NCBI RefSeq assembly: GCF_024137025.1
Contig: NZ_JAMYJR010000013.1
Coordinates: 372,001 to 436,000, forward strand
Length of the DNA stretch: 64,000 bases
Direction of reading: 5' to 3'
Origin: Paractinoplanes aksuensis
GTDB taxonomy: Bacteria; Actinomycetota; Actinomycetes; Mycobacteriales; Micromonosporaceae
The notes under the pieces are model-generated. The model was given only the letters and a program-made list of their open reading frames with translations, was not told the origin of the DNA and did no database searches. Positions 53,099-63,907 of the stretch are shown one piece after another (positions within the stretch are counted from its first letter, which is position 1; every line of letters starts with the position of its first letter). The position numbers and the translations under genes are program-made.

Positions 53099-53659
53099 AT
53101 GACCGCACGCGCGCCGCGTGCTGATGCGTTGCGTAATCGGTCCCGCGTGCTGGCCGCGGCCGAGCAAGTGTTCGTGGCGCGAGGCACGGCGGTCTCCACG
53201 GAAGCGGTCGCCCGCGCGGCCGGCGTCGGCATCGGCACCGTCTTCCGGCACTTCCCGACCAAGGCCGCCCTCATCGAGGCGGTCTTCCGCGAGCGCCTGA
53301 GACGCTTCGGCGAGGAAGCCGACCAACTGGTCGAGGCCGACGACGCGGGCCAGGCCATCTGGATCTTCCTGAGCCGGGTGGCCGAGGTGGCCGCGGGCAA
53401 ACAGGCCTGGGCCGACGCCTTCGCCGCGACCAACCTGCGCGACGCCCTCACCCCGGCCCGCGAACAGCTGCCGCGCGCGCTGGGCTCCCTGCTGTCCCGG
53501 GCCCAGGAACAGGGTGCGATCCGCCCCGACGTGACCGTCGCCGAGCTGGTCGCCCTCATGCTCGCCGTCTCCCGAGTCCCCGAACTGGACGCCGAGGGCG
53601 CCGCCCTGCGAGCCCGCGTCCTCACCATCGTCTTCGACGGCCTCCGTCCACAACCGTAG
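53099..53659 (+). CDS. TetR/AcrR-family transcriptional regulator
   Basis: 186 residues. The N-terminal 60 residues are a classic TetR DNA-binding domain: AAEQVFVARGTAVSTEAVAR, then AGVGIGTVFRHFPTKAALIEA (the recognition helix and the Y/FxHFxxK motif). The rest is an all-helical ligand-binding domain. It probably represses its own promoter through the palindrome at 53,011 and the two genes downstream, which follow within 9 bp and a 4-bp overlap. The ligand could be an acyl-CoA, given the acyl-CoA synthetase in the operon, but this is inference. Confidence 0.93.
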   Translation: MTARAPRADALRNRSRVLAAAEQVFVARGTAVSTEAVARAAGVGIGTVFRHFPTKAALIEAVFRERLRRFGEEADQLVEADDAGQAIWIFLSRVAEVAAGKQAWADAFAATNLRDALTPAREQLPRALGSLLSRAQEQGAIRPDVTVAELVALMLAVSRVPELDAEGAALRARVLTIVFDGLRPQP

Positions 53660-53668
53660 GGTGGGCGG

Positions 53669-54247
53669 ATGCCCGCGCTCACCGTTGCCTGGATCGACGA
53701 TCATTACGACCGGGAGAACGCGGGCGTCGGGCGCAGCCGTTTCGCCGAACACGTGTGGGTGCACGCCAAAGAGTTCGACGACTGCTGGGGCGACATCTCC
53801 CCGGTCAACTTCGCCTGCGTGGCCTGGCGGCTGGCCACCGCCCCGCATCTCGACCCGGGATTCGTACGACTTCACCGCCGCGTTTTGCGAGCCGAGTGCC
53901 GCCGCAACACCTGGGACGGGTCGCTCACCGTCGCCGTTGATCTCGTCGCGCCCTGGCCGGGCGAGCTGACCGCCTCCCGCGACTGGACCCGGGACCGCGG
54001 CTGGCGCGGCTGGCCCGAGACGTTCGGCCAGTTCCTCACGCCCTCGGCCGAGGAGCTCAGCCGCATCCCGCACCTGCGCTCCACCCTGACCGCCGAGGCG
54101 CCGCTGCCGCTGGCCGGACTGCCCAAGATCCCTGAGGACGCCGGTCCGGAGCTGCCCGATCTGGCCGAGCGCACGGTCGCCGTGCTCGTGCGCGAGCTCA
54201 ACGACCTGCTCGCCCCGCTCGTCACCCGGCTGGAGGAGGCCCGGTGA
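53669..54247 (+). CDS. Hypothetical protein in tetR operon
   Basis: 192 residues, soluble. Conserved-looking strings are HVWVHAKEFDDCWGDISPVNFACV (split here by eye at about residues 28-51) and TWDGSLTVAVDLVAPWPG near 90. The family is not recognised and no catalytic motif is obvious. It lies 9 bp after tetR and its stop overlaps the GTG of the acyl-CoA synthetase (GTGA), so it is firmly part of the operon and may assist that enzyme. Confidence 0.75.
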   Translation: MPALTVAWIDDHYDRENAGVGRSRFAEHVWVHAKEFDDCWGDISPVNFACVAWRLATAPHLDPGFVRLHRRVLRAECRRNTWDGSLTVAVDLVAPWPGELTASRDWTRDRGWRGWPETFGQFLTPSAEELSRIPHLRSTLTAEAPLPLAGLPKIPEDAGPELPDLAERTVAVLVRELNDLLAPLVTRLEEAR

Positions 54248-55569
54248 CCCGACTGCTGGGAGCCCTGCACGACGCCGCCGAGCAGACCGATGCCGTACGC
54301 GACCCGGATTCGAGCCTGTCGCGGCACCAGCTGCTCGAACGGGCGTCGGCCGTGGCCGCCGGGATCGCCGGGCGCCGCATGGTGGCCGTGCGGGCCACGC
54401 CCACCCTCGACACGATCGTCGTGATCACCGGGGCGTTGCTGGCCGGCGTGCCCGTCGTACCGGTGCCACCCGACGCCGGCGAGCTGGAGCGAGCCCACAT
54501 CCTGGCCGACTCGGGCGCCGAGCTGATCGACGCGCGGGTCGCCGGACCCGACCGCGGTGTGCCCGGCGAGCCCGACCCCGGCGCGCCGGCCCTGATCCTC
54601 TACACGAGCGGCACCACCGGCCCGCCCAAGGGCGCCGTCATCTCGCGCCGGGCGCTGGCCGCCGACCTCGACGCGCTGGCCCAGGTCTGGCAGTGGACCC
54701 CCGACGACACTCTTGTGCACGGCTTGCCGCTGTTCCATGTGCACGGCTTGGTGCTGGGTGTGCTCGGCCCCTTGCGGATCGGCTCGCGGCTCGCGCACAC
54801 CGGCAAACCCACCCCGCAGGCGTACGCGGCCACGCCCGGCACGATGTATTTCGGCGTCCCCACCGTCTGGTCGCGGGTGTGCGCCGCCCCGGCCGAGGCC
54901 CGCGCCCTGCGCCCGGCTCGCCTGCTCGTCTCCGGCAGCGCGCCGCTGCCCGCCCCCGTCTTCGACTCGCTGCGCGAGCTGACCGGCCAGGCCCCGGTCG
55001 AGCGCTACGGCATGACCGAAACCCTGATCACGGTGAGCGCCCGGGCCGACGGCGAGCGCCGCCCGGGCCAGGTCGGCCGCCCGGTCCCCGGCGTCGAGAC
55101 GCGCCTGGTCGGCGACGCCGGCGACCCGCTGGACGAGCCGGACACGATCGGCCACCTGCAGGTGCGCGGGTCCACCCTGTTCGACGGCTACCTGGGCCAG
55201 GACCGGCCCGAGGGCTGGTTCGCCACCGGCGACGTCGCCACGATCGGCGCCGACGGCTGGCACCGCATCGTCGGCCGCGCCTCGACCGACCTGATCAAGA
55301 CCGGCGGCTACCGGGTCGGCGCGGGTGAGGTCGAGGACGCGTTGCTCCTGCACCCCGCGGTCCGCGAGGCCGCCGTCGTCGGGACCCCGCACCCGGACCT
55401 GGGCGAGCAGATCACCGCGTACGTCGTGGCCGAAGGCGCCACCGAGCGCGACCTGATCGCCTGGGTCGCCGACTGCCTGGCCGCCCACAAACGGCCGCGG
55501 ACCGTGCGGCTGCTCGACGCGCTGCCGCGCAACGCCATGGGCAAGGTCCAGAAGGGAGCCCTGCGGTGA
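54244..55569 (+). CDS. Acyl-CoA synthetase (AMP-binding, FadD36-like)
   Basis: 441 residues from a GTG overlapping the previous stop. ANL-superfamily motifs: ATP-binding LILYTSGTTGPPKGAV near 118-133, adenylation YGMTET near 256, TGDVATIGADGW near 325, and the catalytic C-terminal Lys region GKVQKGALR at the end. It activates a carboxylic acid to an acyl-AMP and then acyl-CoA. The length is short for FadD enzymes because the N-terminal subdomain is compact; it resembles mycobacterial FadD36. The substrate is unknown. Regulation by the co-encoded TetR is likely. Confidence 0.9.
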   Translation: MTRLLGALHDAAEQTDAVRDPDSSLSRHQLLERASAVAAGIAGRRMVAVRATPTLDTIVVITGALLAGVPVVPVPPDAGELERAHILADSGAELIDARVAGPDRGVPGEPDPGAPALILYTSGTTGPPKGAVISRRALAADLDALAQVWQWTPDDTLVHGLPLFHVHGLVLGVLGPLRIGSRLAHTGKPTPQAYAATPGTMYFGVPTVWSRVCAAPAEARALRPARLLVSGSAPLPAPVFDSLRELTGQAPVERYGMTETLITVSARADGERRPGQVGRPVPGVETRLVGDAGDPLDEPDTIGHLQVRGSTLFDGYLGQDRPEGWFATGDVATIGADGWHRIVGRASTDLIKTGGYRVGAGEVEDALLLHPAVREAAVVGTPHPDLGEQITAYVVAEGATERDLIAWVADCLAAHKRPRTVRLLDALPRNAMGKVQKGALR

Positions 55570-55597
55570 GCCCGCAACTGGTGCTGCGCATCGACCG

Positions 55598-56332
55598 TTA
55601 GCCCAGCCGGGTCGTCACGATGCCGCCGTCGACGTCGAGCGTGGTGCCGTGAATCATCGACGCCGCGTCGGAAGCGAGAAACACCACGCCGTCGGCGATG
55701 TGCTGGGGGCGTACGACAACGCCGGCCGGCGTTCCGGCGGTCTGCCGGTCGAGGATCTCCCGGAAGGCCTCGTTGCCCGGCGTCAGGGTGACGCCCGGAG
55801 CGACCGTGTTGACCCGAACGCCCCGCGGCCCGAACTCGGCCGCCCAGGTCCGGGTCATCTGCTCGAGCGCGGCCTTGGTGGCGGTGTACATGGCCGCGAA
55901 CGGCACACCGACCCGCGACATCCACGAGCCGACATTGACGATGACACCGGAGCCGCGGGCCGCCATCGCCGGCGCCATCGCCCCGACCAGAACGTGCGGC
56001 GCCCGTACGTTGACCGCCAGCATGGCATCGAGGTCGTGGTCGGCGAGGTCCGCCGTCGGCGTCGCCGGATAGATGCCCGCGTTGTTGACCAGGATGTCGA
56101 CCTTCCCACCGAGCCTGGTCGTCGCGGTCCCGGCGAACTCCCTGATCTCCTCGTACGTCCCGGTCAGGTCGACCGGCACGAAATGCGCCACCCCGAGCTG
56201 CCGGCCCCGGTGCGCGTCGCGCCCGGCGGCCACGACCTCCGCTCCGGCCGCGGTCAGCGCCGTGGCGATGGCGGCCCCGATCCCACTCGTGGCCCCGGTG
56301 ACGACAGCAGTACGTCCTTGCAATGAACTCAT
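55598..56332 (-). CDS. SDR-family oxidoreductase
   Basis: 244 residues from the ATG at 56332. Classical short-chain dehydrogenase marks: cofactor loop TGATSGIG at about 11-18, NNAG near 84, catalytic Ser in VNVGSWMS, YxxxK (YTATK) near 151, and the C-terminal DGG. It should reduce or oxidise a carbonyl/alcohol with NAD(P). Note that the usual Ser sits in a GSW context. It is divergent from an XRE regulator by 101 bp, a pairing often seen in actinomycetes in which the regulator controls the reductase. Confidence 0.93.
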   Translation of the reverse strand: MSSLQGRTAVVTGATSGIGAAIATALTAAGAEVVAAGRDAHRGRQLGVAHFVPVDLTGTYEEIREFAGTATTRLGGKVDILVNNAGIYPATPTADLADHDLDAMLAVNVRAPHVLVGAMAPAMAARGSGVIVNVGSWMSRVGVPFAAMYTATKAALEQMTRTWAAEFGPRGVRVNTVAPGVTLTPGNEAFREILDRQTAGTPAGVVVRPQHIADGVVFLASDAASMIHGTTLDVDGGIVTTRLG

Positions 56333-56433
56333 GCCACCCAGTTCAGGGCAGTGCCGGTCCGGGTGCCAGATCCCGTTCTGCCTGGGCACGGCATGACCAG
56401 GCACGGGCCCGGCCCACGACGTACGGTGAAGCA

Positions 56434-57291
56434 ATGCCGCCGGACCGTGCCGCCCTGGGCGCCTTTCTGCGCTCCCGCCGCAGCAACCTCACGCCGGCGC
56501 AGGCGGGGATAGCGCCGTTCCCCGGGCCACGCCGGGTCCCTGGTCTGCGCCGGGAGGAACTCGCTGTGCTGGCCGGGCTCAGCCCCGACTACTACAGCCG
56601 CGTCGAGCAGGGACGGCAGGCGAACGTCTCGACCGAGGTGCTCGACGCGCTGGCCCGGGCCCTGCGCCTGAACGAGATCGAACGCTCCCACCTGCACGAT
56701 CTGGCCGCGCCCGTCCGGGAGCGCAAGGCATCCGGCCCGGAAGCCCAGCAACGGCCCGATCCGGGGCTGCTGCGGGTGATGGCCATGCTCGACCACGTCC
56801 CGGTGCTGCTGCTGGGCGTCCGCTCGGAGGTGCTCGCGAGCAACGCCCTGTTGCGGGCCGTGCTGGGCCACCCGATGCCGCCGGGGTCCGTGCTCGCCCG
56901 GTGGGTGCTGCTCGACCCGGCCGCCCGTGAACGCCTGGCCAACTGGGAGGTCATCGCGCGCAACACGGTCGGCGCCATGCGCCGGGAGACCGGGCGGCGG
57001 CCGCACGACCGCAAGCTCCGGGCGGCCATCGACGAGATCCTGGCCGCGGACGCGCAGGCGGCCGAGTGGTGGGCGGACCAGCGGGTCGTCGACCACGCGT
57101 CGCTCGTCAAGCACATCCACCACCCGGTCGCCGGCGATCTGACCTTCGGCATCGAGGCGGTGACGGCGCCCCACGACCCGGACCAGGTTCTGGTCGTCTA
57201 CACGGTCGAGCCCGACTCGCACACCGCCCGGGCCCTGCCGCTGCTGGCGTCCTGGCAGCTGACGCTCGCCACGCCGGAGGTCCCGATCTAG
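56434..57291 (+). CDS. XRE-family regulator with MmyB-like ligand-binding domain
   Basis: 285 residues from the ATG at 56434; an upstream frame extension to 56,323 crosses the SDR promoter and is not coding. N-terminal HTH: LGAFLRSRRSNLTPAQAG, RVPGLRREELAVLAGLSPDYY and SRVEQGRQANVS, the pattern of the MmyB family. The C-terminal 170 residues contain the WVLLDPAARE and WWADQRV landmarks of the MmyB ligand-binding domain, which in relatives binds fatty-acid-like molecules. It is divergently transcribed from the SDR gene and probably regulates it. Confidence 0.93.
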   Translation: MPPDRAALGAFLRSRRSNLTPAQAGIAPFPGPRRVPGLRREELAVLAGLSPDYYSRVEQGRQANVSTEVLDALARALRLNEIERSHLHDLAAPVRERKASGPEAQQRPDPGLLRVMAMLDHVPVLLLGVRSEVLASNALLRAVLGHPMPPGSVLARWVLLDPAARERLANWEVIARNTVGAMRRETGRRPHDRKLRAAIDEILAADAQAAEWWADQRVVDHASLVKHIHHPVAGDLTFGIEAVTAPHDPDQVLVVYTVEPDSHTARALPLLASWQLTLATPEVPI

Positions 57292-57300
57292 GCTCCCGGT

Positions 57301-57711
57301 ATGGCAATCACCCTGTCCGCCGCGTGGGAGCTGAGCCGCCGGGATCACGGCCTGGCCATCGTCTCGACCCTGCGGGCCGACCAGACCATCCAGTCGTCGC
57401 TGGTCAACACCGGCCTCGTCGGCGACCGGCTGGCCTTCGTCACGTACGGCCAGGTCAAGCTGGCCAATCTGCGCGTCCGCCCGCAGCTGTCGGTGGCCTT
57501 CCGCGACGGCTGGCGCTACGCGACGGTCGAGGGCCGGGCCGAGATAGCCGGCCCCGAGGAGCTCGAGGCCGAAGAGCTGCGACTGCTGCTCCGCGAGATC
57601 TTCACCGCGGCCGGCGGCACCCACGACGACTGGGACGAGTACGACCGCACCATGCGAGAGCAGCGCCGCGCGGCCGTCCTCATCACCCCGACCCGCGTCT
57701 ACGGCAGCTGA
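57301..57711 (+). CDS. PPOX-class flavin/F420-binding protein
   Basis: 136 residues. It has the split-barrel layout of pyridoxamine-5'-phosphate-oxidase-like proteins: LAIVSTLRADQTIQSSLV (strand and cofactor loop), LAFVTYGQVKLANLRVRPQL, and WRYATVEGRAEIAG. In actinomycetes many members use cofactor F420 or FMN to reduce small molecules. It starts 10 bp after the MmyB-like regulator and may be its target. Its last 13 bp overlap the convergent VOC gene. Confidence 0.88.
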   Translation: MAITLSAAWELSRRDHGLAIVSTLRADQTIQSSLVNTGLVGDRLAFVTYGQVKLANLRVRPQLSVAFRDGWRYATVEGRAEIAGPEELEAEELRLLLREIFTAAGGTHDDWDEYDRTMREQRRAAVLITPTRVYGS

Positions 57712-58076
57712 GCCCCGTCGAGCCACTTGGTCAGGTTGAGCATGTTGCCGTCGGGGTCGAGGACGTGGGCGACCCGTTGGCCCCACGGCATGTCGTTGGG
57801 CTGGTTGGGTGCGCTCCCGCCCGCTGACTCGACCGTGGGCAGCAGCGCGTCGACGTCGTCGACGTCGGCGCTCAGGATGATGCGTACGGGTGCGCCGGTC
57901 TCGGTGCCCTCCTCCTGGACGATGCCGAGCGTGGATTCGCCGATGCGCAACTCGATGTAGAACTCGGGGCCCTCGTCGGGCACCCGGAGGGTCTGCGTCG
58001 CGCCGAGCACTTTCTCGTAAAAGGCGCGCAGGCGGGGCAGGTCCGGTGTGCTGGCGATGGGCTGAATCGAAGTCAT
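57699..58076 (-). CDS. VOC (glyoxalase-like) family protein
   Basis: 125 residues from the ATG at 58076; a start 33 bp upstream adds an unlikely N-terminus. The beta-alpha-beta-beta-beta layout is visible twice: TPDLPRLRAFYEKVLG, FYIELRIGESTLGIV, then a second half ending in VAHVLDPDGNMLNLTKW. VOC proteins are metal-dependent lyases, dioxygenases or binding proteins (bleomycin-type resistance). The metal ligands are not secure by eye. It is convergent with the PPOX gene, overlapping it by 13 bp. Confidence 0.88.
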   Translation of the reverse strand: MTSIQPIASTPDLPRLRAFYEKVLGATQTLRVPDEGPEFYIELRIGESTLGIVQEEGTETGAPVRIILSADVDDVDALLPTVESAGGSAPNQPNDMPWGQRVAHVLDPDGNMLNLTKWLDGAQLP

Positions 58077-58112
58077 GTGCGGTAGACCCGGCGACCACCC
58101 GGAACTCATCGG

Positions 58113-58580
58113 TCAGCCGCCGACGCGGGCGAAGCGGACCTGTTTCCAGTTCCAGATCTTGGCCAGTTTGACCCGGTCGCCGGGCTTGGGGGCGTGCCAG
58201 ACCTGGCCCGCGCCGGCATAGACGGCCACGTGGTATGCGCGGCGGCCGGTGACCCAGAAGACCAGGTCGCCGGGGCGGGCCGCGGCCTTGGTGATCTTGC
58301 GGGCGGCGCGGTACTGGGCCTGCGCGGTGCGGGGCAGCTTGATCCCGCCCTTGGCGTACGCGAAACCGGCCAGGCCGGAGCAGTCGAACGCGCTCGGCCC
58401 GCGGGCGCCGTACTTGTAGGGCTTGCCCTTCTGTGCCTGGGCGGCCGCAACGATCTTGGTGCCGCGGGCGACCAGGGCGGAGGTCGAGGCGGCGGCGGGT
58501 GACGGGGCGACGAGCAGGGTGGAGGCGATGGCCGCGGCGGCGAGAACGAGCAGCAGGCGGCGCAGCGTCGGGAAAGACAA
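58113..58580 (-). CDS. Secreted NlpC/P60 peptidoglycan hydrolase
   Basis: 155 residues. A Sec signal peptide (MSFPTLRRLLLVLAAAAIA..., cleavage near AAAST at about 31) precedes a single NlpC/P60 domain: catalytic Cys in FDCSGLAGFAY, His in AYHVAVYAG, and a third polar residue in WHAPKPG. It would hydrolyse D-glutamyl-meso-diaminopimelate or similar bonds in cell-wall peptides. Its leader carries a c-di-AMP riboswitch, so wall remodelling is tied to c-di-AMP, as known for related actinobacterial hydrolases. Confidence 0.93.
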   Translation of the reverse strand: MSFPTLRRLLLVLAAAAIASTLLVAPSPAAASTSALVARGTKIVAAAQAQKGKPYKYGARGPSAFDCSGLAGFAYAKGGIKLPRTAQAQYRAARKITKAAARPGDLVFWVTGRRAYHVAVYAGAGQVWHAPKPGDRVKLAKIWNWKQVRFARVGG

Positions 58581-58596
58581 GACGATCCTCGGTCCT

Positions 58597-58720
58597 TCAA
58601 CCGCCTGCGAGGTTAGCTGTCGGATTAGGCCTGAAGGCGGCCCGCCGCTCGCGCGACTTCACCCCGAGCCGGCTCGAAAAGGCCGGCGCTGTGGTTCCCC
58701 CGTTCCCGCCCACTGAAGTT
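58597..58720 (-). promoter_or_regulatory. c-di-AMP (ydaO-yuaA) riboswitch
   Basis: On the minus strand, directly upstream of the NlpC/P60 gene, the conserved elements of the ydaO motif occur in order: GGCGGGAACGGGGGAACC, then CTCGGGGTGAA, and finally CCGACAGCTAACCTCGCAGG before the start of the coding region. Spacing and order match the consensus for c-di-AMP sensing. In actinobacteria this riboswitch typically switches off cell-wall hydrolases when c-di-AMP is high. Boundaries are approximate. Confidence 0.9.
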
Positions 58721-59089
58721 TCCTGTCGATGTCAGGTCGGGCCGCCCTCAGGTGGGCGGGACTCGGCGTCCCGGGGCGGCACGGGTTGACGATCGGCCGG
58801 GGTCGGCGAACCTGACGGTTTCGCAGCCGTCCCGGCCGCAACAGTTGTCACGGATCGGAATCCCCGGCGGAAGTCGTTCCGGACATCGGGGATCAGCAGG
58901 GAGTGACCGGTGCGATTTCCGGCGGCGGTATCGGTGACCCTCGTCACCCAATTCATGCTGATCAAGCCCGATTTCGCTCTCGGAGCGCAACCACTTCAAC
59001 TACGCAGAGCAACCTAAGGCATCTCTTAGGTAGCTGTTGACATTGGACCGCGCTCAGGAAAGATGCCTGGCAATCGCAGGAGGTGCAGC
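58721..59089 (+). promoter_or_regulatory. Intergenic region with cox promoter
   Basis: Together with the riboswitch this makes about 500 bp without a gene. The left part should hold the promoter for the riboswitch/NlpC transcript on the minus strand. The right end holds the cox control elements: a 7-bp inverted repeat ACCTAAG-N6-CTTAGGT at 59011-59030, a TTGACA -35-like box at 59036-59041, and a plausible -10 (AAAGAT) about 16 bp downstream. AGGAGGTG at 59078-59085 is the coxM ribosome site. I see nothing else in it. Confidence 0.6.
59011..59030 (+). promoter_or_regulatory. Inverted-repeat operator candidate upstream of coxM
   Basis: ACCTAAG and CTTAGGT are perfect inverted copies separated by six bases, ending 5 bp before a TTGACA box. 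This is the position of an activator or repressor site for the cox operon. The regulator is not identified. Confidence 0.6.
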
Positions 59090-59977
59090 GTGCAGGTGCC
59101 GGCTCCGTTCGAGTACGAGCGTGCCACCAGTGTGGACCAGGCCATCGGTCTGCTGGAACGTCTGGGCAGCTCAGCCCGTCTCGTCGCGGGCGGTCACAGC
59201 CTGCTGCCGATGATGAAGCTGCGGCTGGCGAACTTCGACTATCTGATCGACATCAACCCGTTGCACACAGAACTGGGCTATATCCGGTTCGCGGGCGAAG
59301 GAGCCGGCGGCGAGGTACGCATCGGGGCGATGACCCGGCACCGGGAGCTGCTCGAGTCCGACGAGCTGGCCGCCGCGTTCCCGATCTTCCGGGACGCCGA
59401 GCGGGTGATCGCCGACCCGATCGTGCGCAACCGCGGCACGCTGGGCGGCTCGCTGTGCCAGGCCGACCCGTCGGAAGACCTGTCGGCCGTGTGTACGACG
59501 CTCGACGCGAGCTGCGTCATCCGCGGGCCGGGCGGCGCCGAACGGGTCGTGACGATGGAGGACTTCCACGTCGGTCCGTACGAGACGGCGGTCGGTGACG
59601 GCGAGATGCTGACCGAGGTGCGGTTCCCGCTGCGCCCGGGCGGGGGCAGTGCGTACGAGAAGGTCGAGCGCCGCGCCGGGGACTGGGCCGTGGTGTCGGC
59701 CGGGGCCGCGGTGTGGCTGGCCGGCGACGGCACCATCGCCGACGCCCGGGTCGGGCTGGCCGCGGTCGGGCCCAACACCACCGGCATCCCGGAGATCTCG
59801 GCCGCGCTGCGGGGCCGCGAACCGGCCGAGGATCTGTACGAACAGGCCGGTGCGATCGCGGCGCGCAGCTGCGACCCGGCCACCGACCAGCGGGGCAGCG
59901 CCGACTACAAGCGCCACCTCGCCGACGAGCTGACCCGGCGGACGCTGCGTACCGCCGTGGCCCGGGCGAGGAGCTGA
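59090..59977 (+). CDS. coxM: Aerobic CO dehydrogenase medium (FAD) subunit
   Basis: 295 residues from the GTG at 59090, which follows a perfect AGGAGGTG; an ATG at 59063 lies upstream of that site and is unlikely. It begins VPAPFEYERATSVDQAI and has the FAD-binding motifs AGGHSLLPMMKLR near 33 and TLGGSLCQADPSED near 120, both typical of CoxM. It passes electrons from the iron-sulfur subunit to FAD and on to the quinone pool. It is the first gene of a coxM-coxS-coxL operon, the order found in form I CO dehydrogenases, with coxS starting 2 bp after its stop. Confidence 0.93.
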   Translation: MQVPAPFEYERATSVDQAIGLLERLGSSARLVAGGHSLLPMMKLRLANFDYLIDINPLHTELGYIRFAGEGAGGEVRIGAMTRHRELLESDELAAAFPIFRDAERVIADPIVRNRGTLGGSLCQADPSEDLSAVCTTLDASCVIRGPGGAERVVTMEDFHVGPYETAVGDGEMLTEVRFPLRPGGGSAYEKVERRAGDWAVVSAGAAVWLAGDGTIADARVGLAAVGPNTTGIPEISAALRGREPAEDLYEQAGAIAARSCDPATDQRGSADYKRHLADELTRRTLRTAVARARS

Positions 59978-59979
59978 GC

Positions 59980-60467
59980 ATGCAGGTCACGATGACCGTC
60001 AACGACGTCGAGGTGACGCGCGAGATCGAGGGCCGGCTGCTGCTCGTGCACTTCCTGCGCGACACGCTGAGCCTGACTGGCACGCACTGGGGCTGCGACA
60101 CCAGCAACTGCGGCACGTGCGTGGTCTGGCTCGACGGCGAGCCTGTCAAGTCGTGCACCGTGCTCGCGGCCATGGCCGACGGGCACGAGGTCCGTACGGT
60201 GGAAGGCTTGGCCAAAGGGGCCGAGCTCGACCCGATCCAAGAGGGTTTCATGCAGTGCCACGGCCTGCAGTGCGGGTTCTGCACCCCGGGCATGATGATG
60301 ACCTGCCGGGCCCTGCTCGACAAGAATCCCGACCCGACCGACGCCGAGATCCGCGAGGCCATCAGCGGCCAGATCTGCCGGTGCACGGGCTACTCGACCA
60401 TCGTCCGGTCGGTGCGCTGGGCGTCCGTTCACGAAGCGGCGGCTGCTCAAGAGGCGGGGGCGCAAGC

Positions 60468-60471
<4 letters not shown>
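59980..60471 (+). CDS. coxS: Aerobic CO dehydrogenase small [2Fe-2S] subunit
   Basis: 163 residues. Two [2Fe-2S] clusters are encoded: the plant-type cluster (WGCDTSNCGTCVVWLDGE plus the Cys in VKSCTV) and the alpha-helical cluster (LQCGFCTPGMMM and ICRCTGY). All eight Cys are present. It relays electrons from the molybdenum/copper site of CoxL to FAD in CoxM. Its start is 3 bp from the coxM stop and its stop overlaps coxL by ATGA, so the three subunits are tightly coupled. Confidence 0.95.
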
Positions 60472-62861
<2,390 letters not shown>

Positions 62862-62869
62862 GGTAACCC

Positions 62870-63904
62870 ATGTCCCTTGTAGCTGAACGTGTCGCCGACC
62901 TCGCGCAGGCCCGCCGGCCGTTCGTCCACGCCACCGTCGTCCGCGCCCAGGAACCCACCTCGGCGCGGCCCGGCGACGACGCGGTGATCCTCGCCGACGG
63001 CTCCATCGAGGGGTTCGTCGGCGGGGTGTGCGCCGAGAGTTCGGTCCGGGCGGCGGCCCTCGACACCCTGAAGGACGGCAACACGCTGCTGCTGCGCGTG
63101 CTGCCGGAAGACAACGCGGCGTTCCCGGAATCGCCGGGCGCGCTGGTGGTGGTCAACCCGTGCCACTCGGGCGGGGCGATCGAGATCTTCCTGCGGCCCG
63201 TGCTGCCCAAGCCCCTGCTCGGGGTGGTGGGCAGCACGCCGATCTCGCGCGCGGTGGCTTCGCTGGCTGAGTTTCTCGACTTCGAGGTCACACCCGCTTC
63301 CGCGTACGAGGGTGCGGCGGCCGTGGTGGTGGCCGGGCTCGGCCGCGACGAGGAGCGGGCGATCAGGGCTGCTTTGGATGCCGGGGTGGCGTACGTGGCC
63401 CTGGTGTCCAGCCACAAGCGGGGCGCAGTGGTGCTGGACGGGATGGGGCTCACGCCGGCGGAACGAGACCGGGTGCGCCCGCATGCCGGGCTCGACATCG
63501 GGGCCCGTACGCCGAAGGAGATCGCGCTCTCGATCCTGGCCGAGGTGGTCCGCGAGCTACGCGCCAACGGCATGGCCTCGCCGGACGACATGGTGCACCC
63601 GCCGGAACCCGACGGCGCTGTATCCACAGTCCAGGGTTATCCACAGGCCACCGACACGATCAAGCCCAACCCCGCGATAATGACCAGCGGGGGCTCCCCC
63701 AGGGAGGGTGGGCTCGACGTTGCGGATGATCATGCTGCCGCCCCTTCGGTTATCACGATTTCCGCGAGCCCGCCCCGGCAAGCCGTCGACCCGGTCTGCG
63801 GCATGACCGTCTTCATCGACGACACCACCCCGCATGCCGTCGTCGACGGCGAGGACTACTGGTTCTGCCGGGTGGGGTGCCGCGACAGCTTCGTGGCCGG
63901 TTAG
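62870..63904 (+). CDS. XdhC/CoxI-like maturation protein fused to a YHS domain
   Basis: 344 residues behind GAGGTAA, 8 bp after coxL. The N-terminal XdhC_CoxI domain (about 1-80: HATVVRAQEPTSARPGDDAV, EGFVGGVCAESSVRAAAL) and the C-terminal XdhC Rossmann domain (about 115-230, GVVGSTPISRA) are those of proteins that sulfurate and insert the molybdenum cofactor. The last 40 residues are a YHS metal-binding domain (DPVCGMTV and YWFCRVGCRDSF). The linker between them (about 245-305) is low in conserved character and contains two DnaA-box-like sequences. The fusion to YHS might link copper delivery to CoxL maturation; that is inference. Confidence 0.88.
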   Translation: MSLVAERVADLAQARRPFVHATVVRAQEPTSARPGDDAVILADGSIEGFVGGVCAESSVRAAALDTLKDGNTLLLRVLPEDNAAFPESPGALVVVNPCHSGGAIEIFLRPVLPKPLLGVVGSTPISRAVASLAEFLDFEVTPASAYEGAAAVVVAGLGRDEERAIRAALDAGVAYVALVSSHKRGAVVLDGMGLTPAERDRVRPHAGLDIGARTPKEIALSILAEVVRELRANGMASPDDMVHPPEPDGAVSTVQGYPQATDTIKPNPAIMTSGGSPREGGLDVADDHAAAPSVITISASPPRQAVDPVCGMTVFIDDTTPHAVVDGEDYWFCRVGCRDSFVAG

Positions 63905-63907
63905 CCG

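Noticed and set aside
63619-63645. Replication origin based on DnaA-box-like repeats
   Set aside because: Only two boxes, inside a coding sequence, with no dnaA/dnaN neighbours or AT-rich unwinding region.
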